IMG/VR virus record: IMGVR_UViG_3300015245_000040
Coordinates: 1-62,875 of that record
DNA from: a virus
Strand: one strand, 5' to 3'
DNA length: 62,875 nucleotides
The translations under genes and the position numbers were made by a program. A model generated the notes under the pieces. It worked only from the letters and a program-made list of their open reading frames with translations. It searched no databases and was not told the DNA's origin. Below, one piece after another: positions 32,453 through 41,538 of this stretch (the stretch's first letter is position 1; each line of letters opens with the position of its first letter).

Positions 32453-34104
32453 TATTTTATTCTGGCTCGGCTTGTGAACCTAATCCTATCTTGTTTATTC
32501 TCACTTGCGGCAAAAACGTCATCTAAAGAAACATTACAAACATTAGGGTCAGTTGAGAGGATCTTAGGACGTTCCTCTTCTGGTGATTTATATGGACTGC
32601 CGGAAATCATTCGGTCCAATATCTGGCCCACGAGTCCTATTGCGTCGACTGCGTCATCATTCTTACCAGCAGGGAAAGTAAGCATTTCACGTCTTAATTC
32701 AGCGTACCACGGTTTCCTGCTGGGAAAGTAAACCTTAAGCATAGCCATTCTTCCGCGAATTGATTGAGCACGTATAGATTTATCACCACGGGTGGGGAAC
32801 TGTGCCCTGGCTATATACAGCCCACGCTCCATAAGCCTTTTATGAATAAAGGGGCCAACACCTGCCCTGATCTGCCCTGACTCCTCAGCCCAACCTAAGG
32901 GTCTCCATTCTTTAACTAAGTCACAAAATGCCTCAACCCATTTATCAGATGAAGTCCTATTACGCCAAAGGTCTAGAATAAAAACATTATTATCTGGATC
33001 TACTCCAGCCACAATATGCACTGTATAATCCCCATCCCCACTAGTTACTGCATAGTCACTAGCCCCATAAATACGCAAAGATTCACGGTGAGGAACTGGA
33101 GTACGGGTTCCTTCACCATATTCCATAAACCAAGAGGATTCGAAAAAGTTACCAGTCTCAGGGGCAGGTCTTTGTTGATAAAGAGCTGACCAAGCCCGTG
33201 CTGTAGCAGGGTTGGTCTGTAATGGTATATAATCTTCTTGTCTGAAGTACTCAGGCCAAAGCCATTCACCGTGATTTCTACCTAGAGGATCATCATCCCT
33301 CTCGCAGACCATTGGTAGACAAACTACATACCAATCATAACCATCCTGTCCTTTAATCCAACCCGATTCACCATTATAATTTACTGGCAAAATGCGTCCA
33401 GGTGGATCATCTTCATGCCACCTAGTGTTGATTCCTACCTCCCATGCACCTGGTTTTTTACGTGTCCTCAATGAGTTAACATACTCATCCCATGTTCTAT
33501 CACGTATCAATTTAGAATCAGCATCTTGTCTGCCTTTAATCAAATCATCCCATACAACACCATCAGCACGGTTACCAGTAATACCTGATAGTATACCAAC
33601 AGCCTTCCATTCTGATCCATTAGTCAAGGTCCATTCATCAGCAGCAGCACTATCAGGTGATAGCTCTGTCCCAAAGATACGTTTATATAAAGGTTGCCTG
33701 ACAATAGACCTAGCCCACCTACCTTGCTTCTTAGGTAGATCGCTACCATAACCAGTTACAATAACTGTCTTATTAGAAAATCTACCCATAAAATGGGTGG
33801 GAAAACATACTGAAGAATAGAGACTTTTTGCTGATCCTGGAGGCATTAATCCCAGAAGCCTTGATATCTTTCCATCTTCTACATCTTGAAGACACTTCAA
33901 CCACAAAAGATGGTGAGCACCAAAAGCCTTAGGTATTGGTACGAAACGTTCTTTTTCTTCTTCATCAGAATCAGCAGGACGGGTTGGAATATCAATTATA
34001 GAAGCATAAGTTAATAAATCATTCTTAGCCCTAAACCTCTTCCGACGTTCAGTCTGTAGATCCCTCAGTTCCCCTGATAGTCTCTGTACTTCTGCTGAAG
34101 GCAT
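32452..34104 (-). CDS. Terminase large subunit
   Basis: 550 residues; ATP-driven DNA packaging motor and headful or site nuclease. Walker A-like GLMPPGSAKSLYSS at 85-98, Walker B-like GVVWDDLI near 180, then the RNase H-like nuclease with YGASDYAVTSGDGDYTVHI near 350 and GKNDDAVDAIGLVGQIL near the end supplying catalytic acids. Length is normal. Preceded by the small subunit. Confidence 0.92.
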   Translation of the reverse strand: MPSAEVQRLSGELRDLQTERRKRFRAKNDLLTYASIIDIPTRPADSDEEEKERFVPIPKAFGAHHLLWLKCLQDVEDGKISRLLGLMPPGSAKSLYSSVCFPTHFMGRFSNKTVIVTGYGSDLPKKQGRWARSIVRQPLYKRIFGTELSPDSAAADEWTLTNGSEWKAVGILSGITGNRADGVVWDDLIKGRQDADSKLIRDRTWDEYVNSLRTRKKPGAWEVGINTRWHEDDPPGRILPVNYNGESGWIKGQDGYDWYVVCLPMVCERDDDPLGRNHGEWLWPEYFRQEDYIPLQTNPATARAWSALYQQRPAPETGNFFESSWFMEYGEGTRTPVPHRESLRIYGASDYAVTSGDGDYTVHIVAGVDPDNNVFILDLWRNRTSSDKWVEAFCDLVKEWRPLGWAEESGQIRAGVGPFIHKRLMERGLYIARAQFPTRGDKSIRAQSIRGRMAMLKVYFPSRKPWYAELRREMLTFPAGKNDDAVDAIGLVGQILDRMISGSPYKSPEEERPKILSTDPNVCNVSLDDVFAASENKQDRIRFTSRARIK

Positions 34105-34115
34105 TAATTACACTA

Positions 34116-34766
34116 TCAATTATATCTACTTTTATCAGTAGGTGGCTCTTCATCATCTTTTTCAGGGATAGGAGCTTGATGAGTAACCTTCTCAATTCTG
34201 TTTAAAGTTTCTGTTATTCTCTGGTCAAGATCACGGGAATCTAAATCCTTAACCGGGGCATCCATATTAGCATTCATATTGATATTAGTAGCGGCTGCCT
34301 TACCATAACCACGATCTAAGATAACATTAGCAGCCGTTATTTTAGCAGTATCGTTGGCTTCTGGACTATTAAGAATATTAACCAAAGCCTGCATTGCATC
34401 CAATGCATACTGTCGTGCTAAATCTTGAATATCACGGGCTTCAGTAGCAACATTTTTCTTTCTGAGGACACCCATCTGAACTTCCCTAATTGTTTTTAAC
34501 CGTCTACGCCTATGTTCAATATAAGGCTTTTGTAATTCAGGGCCGCCAAGACCAGCATGACGCTTAATCCTATGACCATGAACTGAAGGATCGGGCTTAT
34601 CTGAAAACAGACTTTTCTGATTACAAGTGCCCTTCAATCCAGGGAAGGGCACTGGATTCTTCTTTAATTCTTTTTTATAATTTCTTTTAAGGGGAGTCCA
34701 TTTAAGCAAATCACGGTCTTCATAGCCCTGAAAATTCTTATTAACTTTATATTGTCCTGGTTTCAT
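34116..34766 (-). CDS. Terminase small subunit (putative)
   Basis: 216 residues. Basic N-terminal half, then ARDIQDLARQYALDAMQALVNIL..EANDTAKITAANVILDRGYGK, a helical pattern frequent in small terminase proteins. It lies directly before the large subunit, where the DNA-recognition partner is expected. Start and family are plausible, not proven. Confidence 0.7.
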   Translation of the reverse strand: MKPGQYKVNKNFQGYEDRDLLKWTPLKRNYKKELKKNPVPFPGLKGTCNQKSLFSDKPDPSVHGHRIKRHAGLGGPELQKPYIEHRRRRLKTIREVQMGVLRKKNVATEARDIQDLARQYALDAMQALVNILNSPEANDTAKITAANVILDRGYGKAAATNINMNANMDAPVKDLDSRDLDQRITETLNRIEKVTHQAPIPEKDDEEPPTDKSRYN

Positions 34767-34856
34767 CTCTCATCTCTAAAGTTATTTTTTGTCCCCTTGA
34801 ATAAAATTCTTATAATTCCTATAGTAATTATAAAGATAATTTTTATCTTTTCAAGA

Positions 34857-35432
34857 CTATTTAGACGCCATAGTTCTGGATGAAGTATGACTCTTTTTCT
34901 TCTGTGCCTTCCCACTCATTAGTGCCTCAAGATGTTCCAATAACTCAGTATCATGTTCATCTTTGTATGGTTCCAAGTCCAGGTCCGAGGGGATTTTAGT
35001 TAATTTCTCATGAGCATCAGCTTTGATATAAGGATCAAAAGCCCTTTGATAAACACCCCACCAACCAGGGCCTATCATCTCCAACACACCACGCCTCTCA
35101 TATGCTGTAGCCAATTGATGGGCATGCTGATAGTGGAAATGCATTTGATCCAGCATTGTCTTTTCAAAAGTTTCATGCCTCATCAAAAACGGTATTGGAT
35201 CTATTTCCCTAGTTTGTCCATCACGCTCCAATTTAATTTTATCTGGAAGATGTTTATCAAAGTAAATTGTATTTCCATCTAAGGAGTACCCTCCAAGGTA
35301 GGGTATCGTGAACTCCTTACTTATCTTCCTTAGCTTATATAGCTCATGCTGGATCGATTCATTTTTCAGATAACGATCCAGCACTTGGGAATTGATACCA
35401 AATCCACCTAAATGTCGGTGACCTGATGACAT
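34857..35432 (-). CDS. Unknown protein with protease-like motif
   Basis: 191 residues. A compact segment IPYLGGYSLDGNTIYFDKHLP..PFLMRHETFEKTMLD has the RHETFEK part of a zinc-protease-like signature, but no second histidine is in place. Basic C-terminal tail. Lies before the packaging genes, so head-related. Enzyme role doubtful. Confidence 0.5.
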   Translation of the reverse strand: MSSGHRHLGGFGINSQVLDRYLKNESIQHELYKLRKISKEFTIPYLGGYSLDGNTIYFDKHLPDKIKLERDGQTREIDPIPFLMRHETFEKTMLDQMHFHYQHAHQLATAYERRGVLEMIGPGWWGVYQRAFDPYIKADAHEKLTKIPSDLDLEPYKDEHDTELLEHLEALMSGKAQKKKSHTSSRTMASK

Positions 35433-35437
35433 ATTAA

Positions 35438-36364
35438 TCAGACACCCCTAACAAACAAAGCATTAAAAGTCCAATTAGACAAGTCAGTATTATTAAATTG
35501 CTGAAGATAGTCAGTTGTTGAAGCCACTATTTCAAAGTATCCGCTAGCCTCCATCTGACCGTTCCCACCTTGATACATAGAGCTTTGAAGCCAGATAAGT
35601 TTATCACCAGCCTGTATTCCAGGCACACTAATAATACCACTACCATCATTTCCAGTAAATGTTGCACCTACAATTTCAGGTGATGAGGTCACAGAACTTG
35701 TGTGGGGTAAAATAGTCCCTTTTATATTTGTAGCTGCCCAAGCCCACCCAAATCCACTTCCTTCACCTGCCACGTTTAGATTGGCAGTCGCTTGATTAAT
35801 TCCATAACCTGCCGCTGCAGATGTCAGACCTGCATTATTAACAAATATTTGATTCCCATTAAAGCCATTGAAATGATGACCATTCCCATCCGTACACACA
35901 AAACTACCAACATATGCGTCACTAGTAGATGTTATTATTGATGGTATAGTAGGATCACCAGAAGTTCCATTGTTAGTATTAACACTATTAAATGTCGTTG
36001 ATCCACCTGTTTGATCGACACCATATAATGAGATGCCCCCACTTTTAACACTGTCTACAGTACTAGCCCAAGAAACTGATAGCGTTTTATTACCACTCAC
36101 AGGGGCTACTAATCCCCATAATTGGACTAGTGTGACATTAGTAGGATCATTGGCTTGAGCTATCAAAGATAAAGATTGATTAGCCCCTGTTAGGTCCCAA
36201 GTCACACTAATTCCAGTTGGTTGACTATAAGTAGACCATCCAAAATTAAGGGAATAAACTAAAGCCCTATTTATCCCCGTACCAATTGTTAATGAAGTAT
36301 CAGTAAACGAAGATACATTATTGTTTAAACCTCCAAATGAAGTTGCATCAAGATCGACTGCCAT
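35438..36364 (-). CDS. Beta-rich virion protein
   Basis: 308 residues rich in Ser, Thr, Asn and Gly (NNVSSFTDTSLTIGTGINRA, ISVTWDLTGANQSLSLIAQA), no signal peptide. The composition and the short beta repeats match a jelly-roll or fibre-associated protein, similar in flavour to 968-1705. Its start lies inside the end of the TPR-glycosyltransferase gene (17-nt overlap), implying coupled translation and perhaps glycosylation of this product. Confidence 0.6.
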   Translation of the reverse strand: MAVDLDATSFGGLNNNVSSFTDTSLTIGTGINRALVYSLNFGWSTYSQPTGISVTWDLTGANQSLSLIAQANDPTNVTLVQLWGLVAPVSGNKTLSVSWASTVDSVKSGGISLYGVDQTGGSTTFNSVNTNNGTSGDPTIPSIITSTSDAYVGSFVCTDGNGHHFNGFNGNQIFVNNAGLTSAAAGYGINQATANLNVAGEGSGFGWAWAATNIKGTILPHTSSVTSSPEIVGATFTGNDGSGIISVPGIQAGDKLIWLQSSMYQGGNGQMEASGYFEIVASTTDYLQQFNNTDLSNWTFNALFVRGV

Positions 36365-37526
36365 ATTTTATCTCCAATTCTTTCACAATATCATTGATGA
36401 CTGGATCCCAATCATCACGTTCCCTCTGTCTGAAAATTCTCATTGAAGGGTACCACGGACTAGAGTCATTCCAAGAACAATCAGGTCGTTTTGCCATAAA
36501 CTGCCAACCATAAGAATAATCAGATAACATTAACCAAACCTGCTTCCCCATTGAAGCAGCCAAATGTGCTACACTTGTATCTATACTAATCAACAAATCT
36601 AAATTTTCAATCAGAGCTGCCGTTTCTGCCCAATTCAACAATCTTTCATCTTTTGGTAGGACATCTGCAATCAGATTATTGACAAGTCTAGTTGGACCTG
36701 CCTGTACAGCAACAAATCTACATGGATCTATTTCAATGATTGGCTTAAGTAGATCAAATACTATTGATTTTCTATAAAGGTAACGTTCTTTCCATTGCCC
36801 TGACTTAGGCCCAGTTGACCAACAAATTCCTATTTTATTTTTACAAGATTTGTATTTCTTAACTAATTCAGAATCAGATTTAATATAAGGTCCAGACCAG
36901 GGAATTGTATCTAATTCAGTTTGTAATACATAAGGTAGATCATCTGTTGGTAGGTGATAATCAAAGTCTGATACACCAGTTGTACCTGGATAGTCAGTAG
37001 CCAATTGAATTACCTCAATATCATGAAATGAATCCCTAGCAAGTTTTACTGCCCCTGCTTTTGCTTCATACCTAACTGTGTAACCTTTTTCTACAAGTAA
37101 TGGCAAATAACGCATTAAGCAGATATTATCACCTTCACCAGAAGTGGAGTGGATATGCACAACTGCCGGAGGTGGTTGATTTATGAATAATGATTTCCCA
37201 TTGAATCTTTTGATGTCTTGCCCTAAGATTGTTTTAGTATCTAGTTTCGCCTGGAATGATTGTTCCCATCCCTCTCTACAGAGTCCTATAGAAGACATGG
37301 AAGATGATAAATAAAACCTGAGTAGTGAATTATTACCGTCATTTATTTCTAATAATGGACTTAATAGTTCTATTGTTTTTTCATGATCTCCTTTAGCAAA
37401 GGCAATTAATGCTTTAATAATTAAAACATCATTAAATAAGTTCGGATCAGTCATAGAATTACTGATCCGAACTGCTTCATCGAATTTTTCTAATTCTATT
37501 AATGAGAGGACATGTTCTAAAGACAT
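36348..37526 (-). CDS. TPR protein with glycosyltransferase (GT9/GT41-like) C-terminus
   Basis: 392 residues. The first 110 are TPR-like helices (DVLIIKALIAFAKGDHEKTIELLSPLL). The rest resembles heptosyl- or O-GlcNAc-type transferases: HSTSGEGDNICLMRYLPLL near 135, KIGICWSTGPKSG near 237, then ISIDTSVAHLAASMGKQVWLML near 325, the donor-binding stretch of this group. Probably adds sugar to a virion or host surface target; the overlapping gene 35438-36364 is a candidate. Confidence 0.75.
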   Translation of the reverse strand: MSLEHVLSLIELEKFDEAVRISNSMTDPNLFNDVLIIKALIAFAKGDHEKTIELLSPLLEINDGNNSLLRFYLSSSMSSIGLCREGWEQSFQAKLDTKTILGQDIKRFNGKSLFINQPPPAVVHIHSTSGEGDNICLMRYLPLLVEKGYTVRYEAKAGAVKLARDSFHDIEVIQLATDYPGTTGVSDFDYHLPTDDLPYVLQTELDTIPWSGPYIKSDSELVKKYKSCKNKIGICWSTGPKSGQWKERYLYRKSIVFDLLKPIIEIDPCRFVAVQAGPTRLVNNLIADVLPKDERLLNWAETAALIENLDLLISIDTSVAHLAASMGKQVWLMLSDYSYGWQFMAKRPDCSWNDSSPWYPSMRIFRQRERDDWDPVINDIVKELEIKYGSRS

Positions 37527-37573
37527 TTATATTATTCAACGATATCTGTGACCTGAGCTCAAGATAACAAACC

Positions 37574-38104
37574 TTAGGACTTACCTCTAGAACCCAAACG
37601 ATGGGCATTTCTGTGCCCACTCATCCTGAGTGGCCCACAATGTTCTGATGGGGCATGTCCAAAACCATGACTTCCAGATACTGAACCTTCACGGAACATG
37701 TGTGCCTTACCGGTAGATTCAGGGTGATGTTCGGCCCTGGCTGTAGCTGCACCATGCATGGCATTGGCCTTTGACCCCACATGACCAAGGGGATTTGAAC
37801 TCTCACCATGCAGCTCCCCATCCCAGTTAAAAGGACGGTGATCCGACTTGTTGCCTACAGCCTCACCTGACTTACCATGAAAGTTCATGCTATGAGCATC
37901 ATTCTGATAGCCACGCTTGACTGTGCCATGACCTTCTACCCCATCACGGGCAATAGCATGTGCTGCATGGGGGGTAGAATTATTACGACCTGGACCTGCT
38001 GTATCACCAAGGGACTTCTGACCCTTGCCATGCCCACCATGCGCTGATTTATCATAAGTTCCATCACCAGAACCAATAATCTTATGTGTAGGTTGACTAA
38101 CCAT
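37574..38104 (-). CDS. His/Gly-rich disordered protein
   Basis: 176 residues from MVSQPTHKIIGSGDG; the start at 38104 is chosen because AAGGA lies upstream. Almost a fifth His and much Gly/Ser/Asn (GHGKGQKSLG, HRPFNWDGELHGESS). Likely disordered; metal binding or a virion coat role are possible. Not recognised. Confidence 0.55.
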   Translation of the reverse strand: MVSQPTHKIIGSGDGTYDKSAHGGHGKGQKSLGDTAGPGRNNSTPHAAHAIARDGVEGHGTVKRGYQNDAHSMNFHGKSGEAVGNKSDHRPFNWDGELHGESSNPLGHVGSKANAMHGAATARAEHHPESTGKAHMFREGSVSGSHGFGHAPSEHCGPLRMSGHRNAHRLGSRGKS

Positions 38105-38105
38105 A

Positions 38106-38291
38106 TCATTTCTTCCTTTTAGGTTTAGATTGACCGGATTCACTTAATGAAATTGCAATGGCTTGTTTCTGCGAACGAACTATGGGACCCTTTTTACTTC
38201 CCGAATGAAGTTTCCCTGCTTTCCACTTATCCATCTCTGTTTTTACAACTTTTTGTTTCTGTGCCTTTGTTCGGGTAGGTCCTACTGGCAT
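38106..38291 (-). CDS. DUF6496-like small protein
   Basis: 61 residues from MPVGPTRTKAQKQKVVKTEM. The segment WKAGKLHSGSKKGPIV..QKQAIAISLSESG matches a small basic family frequent in phages. Longer upstream frames are hydrophobic shadow of the next gene. Function unknown. Confidence 0.65.
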   Translation of the reverse strand: MPVGPTRTKAQKQKVVKTEMDKWKAGKLHSGSKKGPIVRSQKQAIAISLSESGQSKPKRKK

Positions 38292-38292
38292 A

Positions 38293-38502
38293 TCAATCCC
38301 AATCACCATAAGAATGAAATCTATAAGGTCTGTAAGTATGATAGAAGTAATGATATGGGGGGTAATACTTATATACCTGATAACCATCACGGAAACCATC
38401 ATGCCAAGATCTATGATAACCCTGATGATAATCATAGCATTGTGCCTGAGCAGCCATTGGTAGAATTACTACCAACACAATCAAACCTATTAAATATTTC
38501 AT
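38293..38502 (-). CDS. Secreted Tyr/His-rich small protein
   Basis: 69 residues from MKYLIGLIVLVVILPMAAQAQ, a signal peptide, after a strong AAAGGAG site. Mature part YDYHQGYHRSWHDGFRDGY.. is almost all Tyr, His, Asp and Arg. The upstream in-frame extension overlaps the cold-shock gene and is not real. Export is clear; role unknown. Confidence 0.6.
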   Translation of the reverse strand: MKYLIGLIVLVVILPMAAQAQCYDYHQGYHRSWHDGFRDGYQVYKYYPPYHYFYHTYRPYRFHSYGDWD

Positions 38503-38506
38503 TGGA

Positions 38507-38764
38507 TCACTCCTTTGATATATTGGTAGCAAAATGCCCTTTAAGACCTTGATTGACCACACATAATACCTTGTCACCCTCCTGAATAGTCTCAAGCCCC
38601 GACTTTTGAAGTTGCTGTTTATGCATGAAGACATCGTTAGGATAACCTTCACACTGTATAAACCCAAATCCCTTGGTATCATTAAACCATTTGCAAACCC
38701 CCCGTACTTTAACTACTTTATTGAGCTTGGAAGTATCATTAGGTGCGCTATTAGTATCACTCAT
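38507..38764 (-). CDS. Cold-shock domain protein
   Basis: 85 residues. A CspA-type fold: GVCKWFNDTKGFGFIQ (RNP1) near 22-37 and DVFMHKQQL (RNP2) near 45, ending GHFATNIS. The first 15 residues are a short extension. Binds single-stranded RNA/DNA and can melt RNA hairpins, which fits a phage with many leader stem-loops. Its start overlaps the NusG-like gene by 4 nt, so the two are made together. Confidence 0.85.
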   Translation of the reverse strand: MSDTNSAPNDTSKLNKVVKVRGVCKWFNDTKGFGFIQCEGYPNDVFMHKQQLQKSGLETIQEGDKVLCVVNQGLKGHFATNISKE

Positions 38765-39270
38765 TTAATCTTCTCATCTTCTATCGAAGTTACCACTGGA
38801 GCTAGATCTTTTTCAGATAGCTCAATATGAACTTGTTGTCCCAGCATTTCTATAAGAACACGCACCCTATCATTAGGTCGCATGCCATCGTATAGTCCAG
38901 TATAACCCTCTAATGGGCCTGTAGCAACTCTCACCTGTTGCCCTTTTTGGAATTTAGTTGGCTCTGGTAACGTAATCAACCCTGCTTTATCTTCACGCAT
39001 TTTTAAATCTTCTATGATCTTATCTGATACAATCACTGGTTTGCTGTCTTGTCCAATCATAATCCTACTCACACCAAATGTCGAATTTATTCTGTGCCAT
39101 TGTTGTTCTATCTGCACAAAAAAATATCTGGGAAATAATACCTTAATTTTAATTTCCTTTCCAACCCTGCTCATGTATTTAGGTAAGTAAGGAACAAAAC
39201 CTTGCCTTTCCAAGTTAATAATTGCTCTGTTCTCATTTCCAGGCTTAGCTATAACAACACTCCAGTACAT
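38761..39270 (-). CDS. NusG/RfaH-like transcription elongation factor
   Basis: 169 residues. NGN domain: MYWSVVIAKPGNENRAIINLERQGFVPYLP.. FPRYFFVQIE, then a KOW domain at about 105-145 (FQKGQQVRVATGPLEGYTGLYD..). This is a NusG paralogue of the specialised type and may act as an antiterminator for late genes. It is the first gene of the long leftward operon, where such a factor would act. Start chosen by AGGTGG upstream. Confidence 0.88.
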   Translation of the reverse strand: MYWSVVIAKPGNENRAIINLERQGFVPYLPKYMSRVGKEIKIKVLFPRYFFVQIEQQWHRINSTFGVSRIMIGQDSKPVIVSDKIIEDLKMREDKAGLITLPEPTKFQKGQQVRVATGPLEGYTGLYDGMRPNDRVRVLIEMLGQQVHIELSEKDLAPVVTSIEDEKIK

Positions 39271-39377
39271 TTTCCACCTGCCTACATTTGCCCTTTAGTT
39301 TCAGATAACCCTTTAACCTACTAAAAACTAAAGTATAATCAAAAATGGCACAAGTAGCCTGATTTGGAGTCCCCCAC

Positions 39378-39779
39378 ATGCCTGACATCCTTGCCATCCT
39401 TGTACAAGCCCGCGCCCTCATTGCCCGACCTGAGAACTGGTGCATCAAAGTTTTCAATCAAATTAAGTTCGGAGCTTATCCATCATATACAAGTTATGTG
39501 TCTTATTGTTCACGTGGTGCCATATTTGAGGTTCTGGGCATCAAAAACCCACTAGGGGACATGAAAGATGATAACCCCTACTGTTATGAACTTATCAAAC
39601 ATGTGCCTGATCCCTACCCCTTGGCAAGGGATGCTGGTGACAGTGTAGCACACTATAATAATAGTCACACGCATGCTGAAGTCCTACTGATATTTGATCA
39701 GGCTATCGCCCGGCTAAGGGCTGAAAAAGGTGTGGCTGAGTTGAAGAATACTATTTCAAGGATGCTTGAAACAGTATAG
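39378..39779 (+). CDS. DUF6197-like protein
   Basis: 133 residues. CIKVFNQ..YCSRGAIFEVLGI.. and a YNN.HTHAEVLLIFDQAIARL end fit the DUF6197 pattern (a Cys-containing helical fold, function unknown). It is a likely paralogue of 57691-58068. Followed by a terminator and a tRNA. Confidence 0.6.
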   Translation: MPDILAILVQARALIARPENWCIKVFNQIKFGAYPSYTSYVSYCSRGAIFEVLGIKNPLGDMKDDNPYCYELIKHVPDPYPLARDAGDSVAHYNNSHTHAEVLLIFDQAIARLRAEKGVAELKNTISRMLETV

Positions 39780-39792
39780 GTTTCCAAAAACT

Positions 39793-39815
39793 AGGGCTGG
39801 TGGGGCAGCCCTTTT
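39793..39815 (+). terminator. Intrinsic terminator
   Basis: AGGGCTG-GTGGGG-CAGCCCT followed by TTTT, right after the DUF6197-like gene and before the next tRNA. Confidence 0.75.
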
Positions 39816-39890
39816 GCGCGCGTAGCCCAACTGGTAGGAGGCAACAGATTTAAGATCTGTACAGTGTCAGTTCGAATCTGACCGCGCGCA
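39816..39890 (+). tRNA. tRNA-Leu-type anticodon (TAA), short variable loop
   Basis: Acceptor GCGCGCG/CGCGCGC perfect, anticodon stem ACAGA/TCTGT with loop TTTAAGA (TAA, reads UUA), T arm GTCAG-TTCGAAT-CTGAC perfect. The variable loop is only five bases, although true tRNA-Leu has a long one. No CCA encoded. Confidence 0.8.
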
Positions 39891-39913
39891 TCTTTACCTT
39901 TCAGGAACTATTT

Positions 39914-40081
39914 ATGACACCACAGACCAAGGCAAGGCTTTATGCAATAGGAGCTAGTATCAATGCCATACTAGCAACATTGTCAGTTCATTGGATTAAT
40001 AGTTCCGTTTCATATTTCTTTAATGCTATAGCATTTTTAATATGCTCGTTCCTGGCCTTAAAAAACTACCGCTTGCTATGA
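39914..40081 (+). CDS. Small two-helix membrane protein
   Basis: 55 residues, MTPQTKARLYAIGASINAIL.., with hydrophobic helices at about 10-27 and 33-49. An AGGAA site precedes the ATG. Function unknown. Confidence 0.5.
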   Translation: MTPQTKARLYAIGASINAILATLSVHWINSSVSYFFNAIAFLICSFLALKNYRLL

Positions 40082-40090
40082 GGTATAGGC

Positions 40091-40276
40091 ATGACAAAAC
40101 AAAAACCTAAGTTTACAAACGTTAAGTTTCCTTTTCCTGAGGGTGCTACTGTAAAGGAAATTATGAATTGGATACATGGTGATGATATCAGAACCAAAGG
40201 TGATTTGGTTGGTTGGACTGGTTCACCACCTATGCACTTGAATAGGGAACCAGTTGCAACTAATAAAAAGAAGTAA
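40091..40276 (+). CDS. Small unknown protein
   Basis: 61 residues, basic, with EIMNWIHGDDIRTKGDLVGW. Not recognised. It ends just before tRNA-Ser. Confidence 0.45.
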   Translation: MTKQKPKFTNVKFPFPEGATVKEIMNWIHGDDIRTKGDLVGWTGSPPMHLNREPVATNKKK

Positions 40277-40281
40277 GTTAT

Positions 40282-40370
40282 GGAGGGTTGGCAGAGTCAG
40301 GCTGATTGCGACGGTTTTGAAAACCGTTAATGGATAAAACCATTCGGGGGTTCGAATCCCTCACCCTCCT
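40282..40370 (+). tRNA. tRNA-Ser (anticodon TGA)
   Basis: Acceptor GGAGGGT/ACCCTCC, anticodon stem ACGGT/ACCGT with loop TTTGAAA (TGA, reads UCA), long variable arm with stem AATGG/CCATT, T arm GGGGG-TTCGAAT-CCCTC. A proper class II tRNA; the discriminator is T, unusual for Ser. No CCA. Confidence 0.9.
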
Positions 40371-40393
40371 TCATCACTTTAAAGGGTAGTAAA

Positions 40394-40642
40394 ATGCCAA
40401 TAACTAGCCTAGAACAAATACTTAAGCGGTTCAGCAAGACACGGGATGTTAAACTGTTTGAAGCTGCTGCCAAAGAGCTTGAGGACGGTGCCAAGCAACT
40501 TGAGGGTGCTGCTGCTGAAATAGAGGAATGGCGTAGTTGTGCTAAGTATGATGCAACAATGGAAGGGCCTAAATTCAAGGGCTGGGATATGAGTGCTTTG
40601 GATCGCTGTCGTAAAAAGTTCATTGAAGGAAAGTCTGAATGA
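40394..40642 (+). CDS. Small helical protein
   Basis: 82 residues. A coiled coil (LFEAAAKELEDGAKQLEGAA) with a Trp/Arg-rich C-terminal part. It overlaps the PLP enzyme start by 4 nt. Unknown. Confidence 0.5.
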   Translation: MPITSLEQILKRFSKTRDVKLFEAAAKELEDGAKQLEGAAAEIEEWRSCAKYDATMEGPKFKGWDMSALDRCRKKFIEGKSE

Positions 40643-41538
40643 GTCCCATGTACCAGGGTATTACACCAATTCATTTTATGAATGATTTTTATGTGAAAAG
40701 GGAGGATTTAGCGTTCTGGTCCTCACTTGATTACCCAAGTGGATCCAAAGTCAGACAATATTTTAATATGGTCAAGGCTTATGTACCTCAACACAGTGTT
40801 CCAGGGCATGCTGCAGGCTACTCAGACCTTTGTTATTCAGACTTGACTTGTTTAGTAGGTTGTTCTGCTAATAGTTGCCAGCAAGTGTATCTAGCAGCCA
40901 CGTCTAAAATTCTAGGAATGAAAGGAATTGTTTACACTGCCAAAAGAAAAATAAGGTCTGAGGCCACACTTTATGCTGAGAATTTAGGATGTGAGATTGT
41001 AGAAGTAAGACCGGCCTATTTATCAGTCATCAGGAAGGCAGCCCGGCAACGTGCCATAGATGAAAAGAATATACTTCAATGGGATAGAAAGGCAGCCATC
41101 CTAGATACTGCTGCTCAATGTGAAAATTTGCCGGCTGATATTCAAAGGATCATAGTCCCAACAGGGTCGGGTTTAACAGCTGCTGGTGTTCTACTGGGTA
41201 TAGCACAACATTTCAAAGGGGATAGTTATCCCAGTGTAGTCATAGTGGCTACTTCACCCATGGCATCTCCTGAAAAGGTTATGCAGATGGCCATGGCAGC
41301 CAATCAGAATAGAATATTTCCAATGTCCCCTTTAGAGTTTATTCACCCCAGTACACCCTATGATGTTCCAGTTATTGAACGGTTACCAGATGGTACGCCC
41401 CTTGATTGTTTTTACGCTGGAAAGGCTTTGAAGTATCTGACTGCTGGTAATATGATTTGGTTACCCGGGTTACGGCCTGTTGTAAGTATGCCAAAAATAT
41501 GCCAAGATGCTTTTCAATCTTGGAAAGGCCCAACATAA
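40639..41538 (+). CDS. PLP-dependent enzyme, ACC deaminase/cysteine synthase fold
   Basis: 299 residues. FYVKREDLAF near 17 and SGSKVRQYFNMV near 35 (PLP lysine in SGSK), and the phosphate loop PTGSGLTAAGVLLG near 175. This is the fold-type II group (tryptophan synthase beta, ACC deaminase). The reaction is unknown; similar phage proteins exist. The last residues MPKICQDAFQSWKGPT are echoed downstream of the HNH gene that follows (see findings). Confidence 0.8.
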   Translation: MSPMYQGITPIHFMNDFYVKREDLAFWSSLDYPSGSKVRQYFNMVKAYVPQHSVPGHAAGYSDLCYSDLTCLVGCSANSCQQVYLAATSKILGMKGIVYTAKRKIRSEATLYAENLGCEIVEVRPAYLSVIRKAARQRAIDEKNILQWDRKAAILDTAAQCENLPADIQRIIVPTGSGLTAAGVLLGIAQHFKGDSYPSVVIVATSPMASPEKVMQMAMAANQNRIFPMSPLEFIHPSTPYDVPVIERLPDGTPLDCFYAGKALKYLTAGNMIWLPGLRPVVSMPKICQDAFQSWKGPT

